Counted from the first letter of the stretch, positions 17,827 to 26,743 are shown. The stretch: 64,000 nucleotides of DNA from CALKJU01 sp035326425 (GCA_035326425.1 DAOLFG010000003.1:77301-141300), one strand, 5' to 3'. The notes: generated by a model not told the origin, from the letters alone. Made by a program: numbers and translations.

Positions 17827-19516
17827 CGGACAACACTCCTCCAAGCTGGAACCGTTCGACGATGTGCCGGCAGCGGTGATCGTCATCGGCCGACGTCCGC
17901 GGCACCGGGCCTCTTCGAGGTTGCGGCGGCTCCACCCTGACCCATACGCGCCCGTTGGCCGTGGCGCCGGCGCGGTCGGCGATCGAGTAGCGGATCTCGG
18001 CGATGGGGATCCGGGCCGGTGTCACCCGAGGGGGAGGGCCGGGGTCGTAGTCGAGCCGGCCATCGACGATGCGCACGCTGCCGGGGCTGCCCAATGCCAT
18101 CGCCGCATCGACGAGCCGCGGCCGATCGCCCGAATCCGGATCGGCATCATTGGCGAGCACGTCGATGGTGACCCGCTCACCCGCCCTCGTCCAAGCCCCG
18201 TCGCTGGCCGCGACTGGCGGCTCGTTGGGCGCCGAGGTCCCCAGGACGCGGATCACCACCGCCGCGTGCGCCGGGCTGCTCTGTCGATCGCTGACATGAA
18301 AGAGGAAGCGGACCTCGCCGCTCTCGCCCCTGGCGAGGTGGGCGAACGAGGCTCCCGGGTCGTAGCGGGCACGCGTCCCCTGCACATCGAGGCGCCCGGG
18401 CGCGCCGAGCGGAAGCTCGGCCGACAGCTCGAGAGGGTCCTCATCGGGGTCCGAAGCGAGCGAGCCCAGATCGATCTCGATCGCCTGGCCCGCTTCGGTC
18501 GTCACCTCGATCGATGAAGCGACAGGAGGATGGTTGACCGGTGCGGTCCACCACACGACGGCGCCGCCGGCGATCACGACCATGAGCACGACGCCGGCGG
18601 CCACGACGATGGCCAGGTAGCGGGTGAGACGGGGGGCGGCCTTGCCCAGGCCGTCGAGCGCGTCCAGAAGCTCTCGCGCGCTTTGGAACCGGTCCTCGGG
18701 CCGCTTGGCCAGCAGCTGGTCGACGATCGCTCGAACGTGGGGTGGTGTCTGCGGTGCGAGCTCCTTCAGCGGTGCCGGCGCCTGGCATGTGATCTGGAAG
18801 CCGAGCGACTCGACCGTCTCGCCTTCGAACGCGCGCCGCCCCGTCAGCATCTCGTAGAAGGTGAGGCCCAACGAGAACAGGTCGCAACGCGCGTCGACGC
18901 GCTCGCCCCGCCACTGCTCCGGGCACATGTAGCAGGGAGTGCCGAGCGCCTGGCCATGGCGAGTGACCTGAACGGCTTCGGTGGCGATCACGGCGATGCC
19001 GAAGTCGGCGAGCTTGGGTGTCAGCTCCGGGCCGGACAGCAGGATGTTGGACGGCTTGACGTCGCGATGGATCCGGCCTCGGGAATGGGCGTAGGCCAGT
19101 GCCTCGCCCAGGCCACGAACCAGCCGGACCGCCTCGGACACGGGAAGCCTGCCGTGCTGCTGGAGGAGCTCCGCGAGCGTCGGCCCGTCGAGGAGCTCCA
19201 TGGCGATGAAGGGAACGGGTTGCTCGCCGGAATCGTAGATCGACGCGATGTGAGGGGCGCTCAGTCCTCCGGCGGCGCGCGCCTCGCGGAGGAAGCGGAC
19301 GACGGCCTCGGACTCACGCTGCCATTCCGGCTTCAGCACCTTGAGCGCAACGTGTCGGTCATGCTTGGGGTCGTAGGCGTCGTAGACCGTCGCCATCCCG
19401 CCCTGCCCGAGCAGGCGAAGGATTTTGTAATGGCCGAACTGGTCCCCATCACGAAACCCCTGCCGGTGGGACGGTAAAGCCATGCGTCGATCCGTAACCC
19501 GTACCGTTTCGAGCAT
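17786..19516 (-). CDS. ppkA: Membrane Ser/Thr protein kinase PpkA
   Basis: Up to 576 residues. The cytoplasmic kinase domain (~28-290) has all key motifs: glycine loop GQGGMATVY, VALKVL lysine, HRDVKPSNILL catalytic loop, ADFG, and a CPEQW variant of APE. One membrane segment (~305-328) leads to a periplasmic part with two cadherin/Ig-like repeats (DPDEDPL; DVLANDADPDSGD). The start is uncertain: ATG 19516 lies inside a tandem repeat, while ATG 19483 (MALPSHRQG) is 11 codons later; neither has a clear Shine-Dalgarno. PpkA phosphorylates the FHA protein to trigger T6SS assembly. Confidence 0.9.
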   Translation of the reverse strand: MLETVRVTDRRMALPSHRQGFRDGDQFGHYKILRLLGQGGMATVYDAYDPKHDRHVALKVLKPEWQRESEAVVRFLREARAAGGLSAPHIASIYDSGEQPVPFIAMELLDGPTLAELLQQHGRLPVSEAVRLVRGLGEALAYAHSRGRIHRDVKPSNILLSGPELTPKLADFGIAVIATEAVQVTRHGQALGTPCYMCPEQWRGERVDARCDLFSLGLTFYEMLTGRRAFEGETVESLGFQITCQAPAPLKELAPQTPPHVRAIVDQLLAKRPEDRFQSARELLDALDGLGKAAPRLTRYLAIVVAAGVVLMVVIAGGAVVWWTAPVNHPPVASSIEVTTEAGQAIEIDLGSLASDPDEDPLELSAELPLGAPGRLDVQGTRARYDPGASFAHLARGESGEVRFLFHVSDRQSSPAHAAVVIRVLGTSAPNEPPVAASDGAWTRAGERVTIDVLANDADPDSGDRPRLVDAAMALGSPGSVRIVDGRLDYDPGPPPRVTPARIPIAEIRYSIADRAGATANGRVWVRVEPPQPRRGPVPRTSADDDHRCRHIVERFQLGGVLSDEERQLLQSRCAP

Positions 19517-19571
19517 CGGTCAGACTAACGATCCGCACTGTTTCAAGCATCGGCCAGACTAGCGACCGCGG
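19504..19571. repeat. Two imperfect 34-bp tandem repeats at ppkA 5' end
   Basis: Units at 19504-19537 and 19538-19571 share GTTTC-GAGCATCGG-CAGACTA with a handful of substitutions. They straddle the first candidate ATG of ppkA and could be a duplicated operator. If so, the kinase more likely starts at 19483. Confidence 0.65.
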
Positions 19572-19712
19572 ATTGCCGAACGATGTCAGGTGGCGGGGCT
19601 TGCGTTACAAATGAAATACGACCTCGCCGGCGTGGTCATGCGCGCGAGGCGCCGCGTTGACACGGGCGAGCGTCACTGCTTGCTTGCTCGATCTGCGTAC
19701 GTCCTTCCACCG

Positions 19713-22244
19713 TCAAGGCGGCAAGGCGCCCGAGCGCAGTTGCCGGGAGAGAGCCTCGGCGATCGTGCGCGAGACGAACGGCTTCCTGAGGACCTCGCGA
19801 ATGCCCGCGGCACGGAGGCGGTGCGGCTGGATCGGGCCGGCGTTGCCGGTCATCAGGAGGATCGGAAGCTCCGGCCGGACGGCATGCACCGCCGCGGCGA
19901 GCTCGGTGCCGGTCATCTCCGGCATGACCTCGTCGGCGAGGACCAGGTCGAACCGCGCAGGCTCGCCGCGAAAGGCCGCCAGCGCCTTCGTGGCGCTGTC
20001 GAGGCCGACGGGCTCGTAGCCGAGCGCTGCCAGCATCTCCTCGACCAGCAGCACGAGGGACTGCTCGTCGTCGACGAGCAGGACCGTCTCGCCATTGCCG
20101 CGGGCCAGCGGTCGCGGCTCGTTCCGCGGAGCTTCGGCGGCGCCCGCCACGCGGGCGAAGTATGCCTCGAAGGTGCTGCCCTCGCCGGGTCGGCTACGGA
20201 CGTTCAGAGCACCGCCATGCTCTGCAACAATGCCGTGAACCGAGGCAAGGCCGAGCCCGGTCCCCGCGGCTCTGGTGGTGAAGAAGGGCTCGAACACGCG
20301 CTGCACGGTCGCCGGGTCGATGCCGCGTCCGGTGTCGCTCACCGCGAGCCGCACATAGCGCCCGGGCGCCAGAGTTCCGTGGGACAGCGCCTGCTCCTGC
20401 GCGCGCTCGACGGGATCGAGGGCAATGGCCACGATGCCCCGGCCATCCATGGCCTGCGCTGCGTTGGTGGAGAGGTTGATCACGACCTGCTGGAGCCGGC
20501 CCGGATCGCCGAGCACCGTCGCACCGCCTGCCTCGAGGCTCGGGTGCAGCGTGATGGTCGTCGGCAAGGATGCGCGGAGCAGGTCGACGGCCTCCTCGAC
20601 CACGGCCTGGATGCGCACCGGACGGAGCTCGCCCCCGCTCCTGCGGCTGAAGGCGAGGATCTGATCGACCAGGCCCCTGGCCCGCTCGCCCGCCGCCATC
20701 ACTTTCCGCACATGGCTCGACGGTTGGCCATCCGAGGGCAGGGTGTACAGCGCCATCTCGGCGTAGCCCAGGATCGCAGCCAGGATGTTGTTGAAATCGT
20801 GGGCGATGCCACCGGCGAGCGTGCCCACGGCCTCCATCCGCTCGGCTTGACGGAGCCGTGCCTCCAGCGCCTTCCGCTCGGCCGCTGCCTGCTCGCGCTC
20901 GAGCGTGCTCGAGAAGATCTCCCCTGCGGTGCGCAGGAGGGCGGCATCGTCGGCAAGCCAGCGCCGCTCCCCCTGCACGGTCTCGAAGCCCAGCAGGCCC
21001 ACGCGGCGCTCCGCCTGCCACAGCGGCACGCAGAGCCAGGACCGTGCTCCCCGCTCCTCCAGGGAAGCGCGTTCGGGACCTGCCGGCAGCGCCGCGACCC
21101 GCGGAACCAGAATGCAGCCGTCGCGCTCGTAGCCATCGAGGCTGTGGCCGACGGTGATCGCCGGGAGATCCCGGAGGCGGTCGGATGGCTCCGCAGCCTC
21201 TCCCTGCGGCCAGCGGAACGCTTGCCGACCGCCAGCCTCGTTGCCGCCGTGCCAGACGACATAGGCCCGATCCGCACCCAGATGCCCGGCCAGTCGGGCG
21301 AGACTCTGGCCGACCTCCTTTTCGACGCGTTCATGAGGCAGATCGATGAACCGGGCCGAGATCCCGGCGATCAGCTGCTCGAAGCGCAAGCGCGCCTCGA
21401 GGGTTCGCGCGTTGCCGCGAAGCCGAAGGAACAGGTAGCTCAGGTAGACCAGGAGCAGCAGCGAGACCAGGTAGAGGAGGATACGGAATATCCTGGCGCG
21501 TGCCTCGGCCTGGGCATGATAGTCGAGATAGGCTGCTTCCATCGCCCGGGTCTCGCGGCTCATGGGTATGGCGAGGATGCGGTCGAGGACCTCGTCCACC
21601 TCCGGCAGCGTGGCGATCGTCAAGCGGCCGTGCGCCATCAGCCCGCGAAGGTCCCTCGCAAGGCCCGGCGGGGCCGGCACCTGGGCGAGCCGATCCAGGG
21701 AGGCAGCCAGGACCGTGCCGCTCTGCCCCCCGGGATCGCCCATGAAGCTCAGCATCGCGTTCGCGACGGCCGCGACCTCGGCAGCCACGGCGTCCCGCTC
21801 GGGGCTCTCCATGCCGAGCCGGCGGCTGACGAGGCGGAAGTAGCTCAGTGAGTTCTGCAGAAGCGCATTCCTCGACTTGAAGGCCTCGATGAGCTCTTCC
21901 TGCGCGGCCAGGACGGCCGCGAGCCGCTCACGGTGGCGGTCGAGGTCGTCGGCTGCGACGGTGGCATCACCCACCGCCCGTGCCGTGATCCGCAGGCTGG
22001 CGACGCCCTCGCGCAGGCCCCCGATCGCCTCGACCAGGGGATCGTAGTTGCGCAGCAGGCCGGCGCGCGCCTTCAATACGTCGCGCTGCAGGGCGGCGTC
22101 GCCGAGGATGATGCCGCGCAACGCGTCGAGGCTGTGCTGGTGCAGATCGCCGTCCGGCGCAGCACTTCGAACCAACAGGAAGGTCAGGACCAGGAGCAAG
22201 CCGGCGATGACGATCGCCGGCAGGCTGCGCCGACCCCTGCTCAC
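19713..22244 (-). CDS. VirA-like hybrid sensor histidine kinase
   Basis: 843 residues. The N-terminal membrane segment (AIVIAGLLLVLTFLLV) and a second at ~255-275 (LLYLVSLLLLVYLSYLF) enclose a dense alpha-helical periplasmic sensor region. Next come a GAF-like domain (~290-450), HisKA (GGIAHDFNNILAA), an HATPase (DTGRGIDP, GTGLGLASVHGIV) and a C-terminal receiver (VLLVDDE... VLADEVMPEMTG). This matches the VirA-like family. The GTG start overlaps the stop of the cytochrome peroxidase gene (GTGA), so sensor and peroxidase are co-translated. The likely partner regulator is divergent at 23399. The signal sensed is unknown. Confidence 0.85.
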   Translation of the reverse strand: MSRGRRSLPAIVIAGLLLVLTFLLVRSAAPDGDLHQHSLDALRGIILGDAALQRDVLKARAGLLRNYDPLVEAIGGLREGVASLRITARAVGDATVAADDLDRHRERLAAVLAAQEELIEAFKSRNALLQNSLSYFRLVSRRLGMESPERDAVAAEVAAVANAMLSFMGDPGGQSGTVLAASLDRLAQVPAPPGLARDLRGLMAHGRLTIATLPEVDEVLDRILAIPMSRETRAMEAAYLDYHAQAEARARIFRILLYLVSLLLLVYLSYLFLRLRGNARTLEARLRFEQLIAGISARFIDLPHERVEKEVGQSLARLAGHLGADRAYVVWHGGNEAGGRQAFRWPQGEAAEPSDRLRDLPAITVGHSLDGYERDGCILVPRVAALPAGPERASLEERGARSWLCVPLWQAERRVGLLGFETVQGERRWLADDAALLRTAGEIFSSTLEREQAAAERKALEARLRQAERMEAVGTLAGGIAHDFNNILAAILGYAEMALYTLPSDGQPSSHVRKVMAAGERARGLVDQILAFSRRSGGELRPVRIQAVVEEAVDLLRASLPTTITLHPSLEAGGATVLGDPGRLQQVVINLSTNAAQAMDGRGIVAIALDPVERAQEQALSHGTLAPGRYVRLAVSDTGRGIDPATVQRVFEPFFTTRAAGTGLGLASVHGIVAEHGGALNVRSRPGEGSTFEAYFARVAGAAEAPRNEPRPLARGNGETVLLVDDEQSLVLLVEEMLAALGYEPVGLDSATKALAAFRGEPARFDLVLADEVMPEMTGTELAAAVHAVRPELPILLMTGNAGPIQPHRLRAAGIREVLRKPFVSRTIAEALSRQLRSGALPP

Positions 22245-23287
22245 GGCGGCACCCGTGATGCCGCCTCGCCCGTGAGCGTGCGGAGGAACCGGGCGATCAG
22301 GTCGATCTCCTCGTCGGTCAGCGTCCTGCCGAGCTGGCTCCTGGCCATGCGATCGACCGCCTCCTCGAGGGTGGGCGTGCTGCCGTCATGGAAATAGGGG
22401 GCGGTGATCTCGACGTTGCGCAGGCTCGGGACGCGGAAGACGTGCCGGTCCGCCTCGACGTGGGTGAGGGCATAGCGGCCGAGATCGGCCTGCGTGACCG
22501 TTGCGCGCCGGGCGAACGGGTCGTCGAAAACCCCGAACCGCTGGAAGAGATTGCCGCCGACGTTCACGCCCTGGTGACAGGCGACGCAGCCATGGGCCTT
22601 GAAGAGCTCGTAGCCACGCTCCTCTGCCGGCGTGATCGCCTGCCGTTCGCCCTCGAGGTAGCGGTCGAACGGCGCGTTCGGTGTGAGCAGGGAGCGCTGG
22701 AAGGCGGCGAGCGCATCCAGGACCTGTCCGGGCTGGGGGTCGCCTCCGTAGATGGCGAGGAAGGCCTCGCGGTAGGCGGGGTCGTCCCGCAGCTTCGGCA
22801 GCAATGCGGGCCAGGTCGTGCCCATGAGCCGCGGATCGAGCAGCACGGCCTCCGCCTGCTCCTCGAGCGTGCGGAAGTTGCCTCGCCAGTTCATGCGGAA
22901 GCTCAAGGCGGCGTTGAAGACGGTGGGCACGTTGAAGTCGAGCGGCCGCCCGTCCGAGCCGGTGGTGATGGCAAGGCCGTCATCGCCGCCCTCGTCGAGG
23001 TCATGGCAGGAGGCGCAGGCCACATCGTTACCGTGGGAAAGACGGACATCGTGGAACAGGCGCTCGCCGAGCCGTGCCTTGGCGGGGTCGGGGATCGAGG
23101 CCGCAGGCACCGGCGTGATCGGCTCGGCGCCGGATGCGGGCGGCTCGGCGTCGAACGCCGTTGCGGGAGTAGGGACGAGAGCCGCGATCCAGAGCAGCCC
23201 GGCCACGACGTCCCGGCCGCGGCTGCTCAGCCACGAGCCTCCCGCGACGCCATCGGGACGGCATCCGATTCCGATTGTCCACGGCAT
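22241..23287 (-). CDS. Di-haem cytochrome c peroxidase family protein
   Basis: 348 residues with two CxxCH haem motifs (CASCHD and CVACHQ) and the MauG/CcpA-type framework (RLGERLFHDVRLS, FNVPTVFNAAL, FRVPSLRNV, YFHDGSTPTLEEAV). It has a hydrophobic N-terminal export segment. The ATG at 23287 is preceded by GAGAGGG. Family members reduce periplasmic H2O2 using electrons from cytochrome c, or oxidise protein partners. The 4-bp overlap with a histidine kinase gene suggests a peroxide- or redox-linked sensory module rather than simple detoxification; that link is inference. Confidence 0.88.
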   Translation of the reverse strand: MPWTIGIGCRPDGVAGGSWLSSRGRDVVAGLLWIAALVPTPATAFDAEPPASGAEPITPVPAASIPDPAKARLGERLFHDVRLSHGNDVACASCHDLDEGGDDGLAITTGSDGRPLDFNVPTVFNAALSFRMNWRGNFRTLEEQAEAVLLDPRLMGTTWPALLPKLRDDPAYREAFLAIYGGDPQPGQVLDALAAFQRSLLTPNAPFDRYLEGERQAITPAEERGYELFKAHGCVACHQGVNVGGNLFQRFGVFDDPFARRATVTQADLGRYALTHVEADRHVFRVPSLRNVEITAPYFHDGSTPTLEEAVDRMARSQLGRTLTDEEIDLIARFLRTLTGEAASRVPP

Positions 23288-23351
23288 GGCTGACCCTCTC
23301 GGCACCCGAGGGGAAGATCGCCCGTTTATGCTTCGGGACAATATATCCGAG

Positions 23352-23386
23352 GGCTCCGGCCGCAGGCCGGAGCCGGCGACGGCTCC
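23352..23386 (+). promoter_or_regulatory. Strong leader hairpin with alternative pairing upstream of response regulator
   Basis: A perfect 10-bp stem GGCTCCGGCC (23352-23361) / GGCCGGAGCC (23365-23374) with a GCA loop ends 24 nt before the regulator ATG. The 3' arm (GGAGCC, 23369-23374) can instead pair with a second GGCTCC (23381-23386). The two folds exclude each other just ahead of the GGAGGG Shine-Dalgarno. GC-rich DNA makes stems common, but a perfect 10-bp stem with a competitor is notable. Confidence 0.5.
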
Positions 23387-23398
23387 TCGGAGGGTGCC

Positions 23399-24121
23399 AT
23401 GATGGCCAAGCACGTTCTTGCGGTCGACGACGACGCGACGATGCGCGCCATGGTCGCCGACTATCTGAGGGACCGGGGCTTCCGCGCGACTGGGGCGGCC
23501 GACGGCCAGACCATGCGAAGCGCCCTCGCCCAAGGCGACGTCGACCTGGTGATCCTGGATCTGAAGCTGGCTGGCGAGGAAGGGCTGGACCTGCTCAGGG
23601 AGCTCCGCACGCACTCCGGCGTGCCCGTCATCGTCGTCACCGGCCAACGCCGCGACGAGGTCGACCGCGTCGTCGGCCTCGAGCTCGGGGCCGACGACTA
23701 CCTGACCAAGCCCTTCGGCATGCGCGAGCTCGTGGCCCGCATCCACGCCGTCCTGCGCCGCGCGGAAGCGGCGGATCCCCATCCCGAAGGAGGGAACAAG
23801 CGCGTCCGTTATTGCTTCGGGGGCTGGGAGCTGAACTACCGGACCCACCAACTGAGAGCACCGGACGGCACGCCCGTCTCCCTGACAAGGGGCGAGTTCG
23901 GGCTGCTGGTCGCTTTCCTCCGTTCGCCGGAACAGGTGCTGAACCGCGAGCAGCTCCTGGCGGCCAGCCGGGTCCACGACGACGAGGTCTACGACCGCAG
24001 CATCGACGTCCAGATCCTTCGTCTCCGCCGCAAGCTCGAGGCCGATCCGAGCGATCCGGCGCTGATCAAGACCGAGCGCGGCGCCGGCTACATCCTCGCG
24101 GCGCCGGTCGAGATCAGGTGA
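23399..24121 (+). CDS. OmpR/VirG-type response regulator
   Basis: 240 residues. The receiver domain has the acidic pocket (DDD), phospho-acceptor Asp in VILDLKL (~residue 55), Thr (VVTGQ) and Lys (TKPF). A winged-helix DNA-binding domain follows (LTRGEFGLLVAFLRSPEQVLN... RSIDVQILRLRRKLE). GGAGGG precedes the ATG at 23399. It is divergent from the peroxidase-kinase pair, so the 111-bp gap holds both promoters. It is the likely partner of the VirA-like kinase. Confidence 0.9.
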   Translation: MMAKHVLAVDDDATMRAMVADYLRDRGFRATGAADGQTMRSALAQGDVDLVILDLKLAGEEGLDLLRELRTHSGVPVIVVTGQRRDEVDRVVGLELGADDYLTKPFGMRELVARIHAVLRRAEAADPHPEGGNKRVRYCFGGWELNYRTHQLRAPDGTPVSLTRGEFGLLVAFLRSPEQVLNREQLLAASRVHDDEVYDRSIDVQILRLRRKLEADPSDPALIKTERGAGYILAAPVEIR

Positions 24122-24879
24122 TCCGAGCGGGCTGATCGAGACGACCCTGGACAGCGGCTACGGAGAGGCGGCGGGCGATGCCAAGGCTCACTGAGCGATG
24201 ATCAAGGCTGTAATCGATCATCGTTCCGATGCAGAAGTGTAGCAGCGGCGAACTCATCGTGCCGGTACTCGGCTGCCGATCCGTTCTCGACACCAGCCGT
24301 CGAGCCGAGCGGGCTGACACGGTTGTGCCATCGAATGCCAGCATCGTGGCGGGAACCGGACGCGAGACCAATCGCTACATGCTCGCCGGACCTTTCGACA
24401 TGGAGCCGGATCCAGCCCGCCTTGTCGGACCTTCCGTCGATCGTTCCGGCCAATATGTGTCATAAAGGGGAATTACCGGCTCGACCAACCCGTTGAATTC
24501 GAACGTCCGGATCAATGCCATCCCGCGTGCTGGTCCAGCAACGCCCGGCAGATCGAACCGTCGCTCTTCAGGCCACGCGGCACCTCGAGTGCCCTTCCGG
24601 GCAGCCACTGCGCCTCGAAAATGCACGGCCGACCGGATCGGCATAGGCCGGAAACGCGCGCTGCACGGCGCCGATACGCGGCACCTGAGCAGCGACCGCG
24701 TGTTGGCGGTGCGACTCGACGAATTCCGCCGGTGGAGAGGTGGCTTTCCACCGCCCGCCTTCGCAACCCTACTGCGACCTGGAATCCGACTCGGCGCTTC
24801 CGTTGGGCTCCCGGTAGCCGGCCAAACGAAAATCGGCGCCGAAGCGCCACTGCCAACTCCTTGAGTTCCTGAAACTTTC
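24122..24879. other. Gene-free 758-bp stretch beside tRNA-Ala
   Basis: No ORF here has a recognisable family or convincing Shine-Dalgarno; the ~80-115-residue frames on both strands look random. Composition is visibly less GC-rich than the neighbours. An inverted repeat CGATGATC (24196-24203) / GATCATCG (24216-24223) lies near the left end. It may be decayed mobile DNA next to a tRNA gene, but no integrase or att repeat is visible. Confidence 0.5.
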
Positions 24880-24955
24880 TGGTGGAGCCGACCGGGATCG
24901 AACCGGCGACCTCTAGAGTGCGATTCTAGCGCTCTCCCAGCTGAGCTACGGCCCC
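24880..24955 (-). tRNA. tRNA-Ala (anticodon CGC)
   Basis: The 76-nt cloverleaf folds on the minus strand. The acceptor stem GGGGCCG pairs with CGGCTCC and includes the G3-U70 pair that identifies alanine tRNA. The anticodon stem CTAGA/TCTAG carries loop ATCGCAC with anticodon CGC, which reads GCG codons. The T loop is TTCGATC and CCA is encoded. GCG is heavily used in this genome, so a dedicated isoacceptor makes sense. Confidence 0.95.
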
Positions 24956-25138
24956 AACCCGGCGCGTTGTATGGTTGTGCCGTCCCGGACTGTCAAGCCT
25001 GCCCTCCCCGCGTTCCGGTTGTGCCGACAGGCCGTCGCAACACCGGCGCGCACGCCTCGAGGGTGGCCTTATCCCGCATCGGCGCTATAGTCGCGGCAAC
25101 TGCCGGCCCGGCCGGCCGCCGACACCACGCGGGCCCGC

Positions 25139-25420
25139 ATGTACGCCGTCTACAATCTCCTCAATACCGTCATCAGCATCTACATCTGGATCCTGATCGC
25201 CTCGGTGGTGCTGAGCTGGCTGGTGGCCTTCAACGTCATCAACAGCCGCAACCGGGTGGTCTACACCATCGGCGACTTCCTGCACCGGCTGACCGAGCCG
25301 CTGCTGCGGCCGATCCGCAACGTCCTGCCCAACATGGGCGGCCTCGACATCTCGCCGGTGATCCTGATCCTGGCACTGTACTTCGTCCGCGATCTCGCCT
25401 TCCAGTATCTGCGGCCTTGA
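25139..25420 (+). CDS. yggT: YggT family membrane protein
   Basis: 93 residues with two membrane segments (IWILIASVVLSWLVAF at ~16-31 and SPVILILALYFVRDLAF near the C-terminus). The family motif NRVVYTIGDFLHRLTEPLLRPIR lies between them. YggT proteins are small inner-membrane proteins, linked to osmotic tolerance and to membrane or division functions. Its stop overlaps the start of the DUF167 gene, the usual bacterial pairing. Confidence 0.9.
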   Translation: MYAVYNLLNTVISIYIWILIASVVLSWLVAFNVINSRNRVVYTIGDFLHRLTEPLLRPIRNVLPNMGGLDISPVILILALYFVRDLAFQYLRP

Positions 25421-25743
25421 GCCTGCCGTCCTGCGCGCGGCTGGTCGAAGGCGGCGTCGAGCTGGCGGTGCGCGTCACGCCCAAGGCCGGCACGAGCGTC
25501 GTCGCCGGCACGGTCCGCGATGCCGCCGGCGCTGCCTGGCTCGCCGTGAAGGTCACCGAGCCTGCCGATGGCGGCCGCGCCAACCAGGCGGCGATCCGGC
25601 TGCTGGCGCGCCAGTGCGGCGTCCCGCCCTCCGCCGTCACCCTGGTGTCGGGTGCCGCCGCCCGCTGGAAGCGGCTGCTGATCGCGGGCGAGCCGGCGCT
25701 GCTCGGGAGCCGCCTCGTCCAGCTGGCGAAGGAGACGGCATGA
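25417..25743 (+). CDS. DUF167 (YggU) family protein
   Basis: 108 residues. It has the family core VRVTPKAGTS... VKVTEPADGGRANQAAIRLLA. The TTG at 25417 overlaps the yggT stop (TTGA) and implies translational coupling; no better ATG or GTG is available ahead of the conserved core. The biochemical function of DUF167 is not established. yggT-DUF167-folD is a common order in Alphaproteobacteria. Confidence 0.85.
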   Translation: MSLPSCARLVEGGVELAVRVTPKAGTSVVAGTVRDAAGAAWLAVKVTEPADGGRANQAAIRLLARQCGVPPSAVTLVSGAAARWKRLLIAGEPALLGSRLVQLAKETA

Positions 25744-25849
25744 AGCCCGCGCGCGACGGCGGCCGGCCGCCGGTGACGGCACGGCACCGATCGCCGGCGG
25801 CTGCCTCACGCCGGCGGCCTGCCGCGACATCGACGGGGGAAGGCGCCGG

Positions 25850-26743
25850 ATGGCCATGATCATCGACGGCAAGGCTCAGGCCGCGGCACTGCGGCAGCGG
25901 CTGGCCGAGGAGGCGGCGGCGTTCGCCGGCGCCGCGGGCCGAGCCCCCCGCCTGGACGTGATCCTGGTGGGCTCGCATCCGGCCAGCCTGTCCTACGTCC
26001 GCACCAAGGCACGCATGGCCGCCGAGACCGGCATGGACAGCCGGCGGCACGATCTGCCGGCCACTGTCGGCGTCGCGGAAATCCTGCAGCTGATCGATCG
26101 GCTCAACGCCGACGACGAGGTCGACGGAATCCTGGTCCAGCTCCCCTTGCCCGACGGCATCGAGACCTCGCGGGTGCTCGAGCGCATCGACCCGGCCAAG
26201 GACGTCGACGGCTTCCATCCCCTGAACATGGGTCGGCTGCTGGCCGCCAGCGCGCCGTCGGGCGAGGGCATGCTGGTTCCCTGCACGCCGCTGGGCTGCC
26301 TGCTGCTGCTGCAGGCCACGCTGGGCGTGGCCGGGTTGCGCGGCAGGCGCGCCCTGGTGGTCGGCCGCTCCAACATCGTCGGCAAGCCGATGGCGGCGCT
26401 GCTGCTCGGCGGCGACTGTACCGTGACGCTGGCGCATTCGCGCACCCGCGACCTGCCGGCCGAATGCCGCCGCGCCGAGATCCTGGTGGCGGCGATCGGA
26501 AAGCCGCAGATGATCCGCGGCGACTGGATTTCTCCGGGTGCCGTCGTCATCGACGTCGGCATCAACCGGGTGACGGACCGGCACGGCAACGCGCGGCTGG
26601 TCGGCGACGTCGCCTTCGACGAGGCGGCGCCGCATGTGCAGGCCATCACGCCGGTTCCCGGCGGCGTCGGCCCGATGACCGTGGCCTGCCTGCTGCGCAA
26701 CACCCTCACCGCCGCCTATCGCAGGCGCCCGGGCGCGGCCTGA
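25850..26743 (+). CDS. folD: Bifunctional methylenetetrahydrofolate dehydrogenase/cyclohydrolase FolD
   Basis: 297 residues. The sequence shows YVRTKARMAAETG (the catalytic Lys region), GILVQLPLP, DVDGFHPLNMGRL, and the dinucleotide-binding GRSNIVGKPMAALLL. The C-terminus ends in TPVPGGVGPMTVACLL. FolD interconverts 5,10-methylene-, methenyl- and 10-formyl-tetrahydrofolate in the cytoplasm with NADP+. Starts at 25850 and 25856 are both possible. It is convergent with ctrA. Confidence 0.96.
   Translation: MAMIIDGKAQAAALRQRLAEEAAAFAGAAGRAPRLDVILVGSHPASLSYVRTKARMAAETGMDSRRHDLPATVGVAEILQLIDRLNADDEVDGILVQLPLPDGIETSRVLERIDPAKDVDGFHPLNMGRLLAASAPSGEGMLVPCTPLGCLLLLQATLGVAGLRGRRALVVGRSNIVGKPMAALLLGGDCTVTLAHSRTRDLPAECRRAEILVAAIGKPQMIRGDWISPGAVVIDVGINRVTDRHGNARLVGDVAFDEAAPHVQAITPVPGGVGPMTVACLLRNTLTAAYRRRPGAA

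Noticed and set aside
24202..24465. Overlapping ~80-residue ORFs on both strands in the gap before tRNA-Ala
   Set aside because: No ribosome site, no conserved pattern, and frames on both strands look equally random.
24880..24955. tRNA-Ala as the attachment site of an integrated island
   Set aside because: No integrase gene and no second copy of the tRNA 3' end could be seen in the window.
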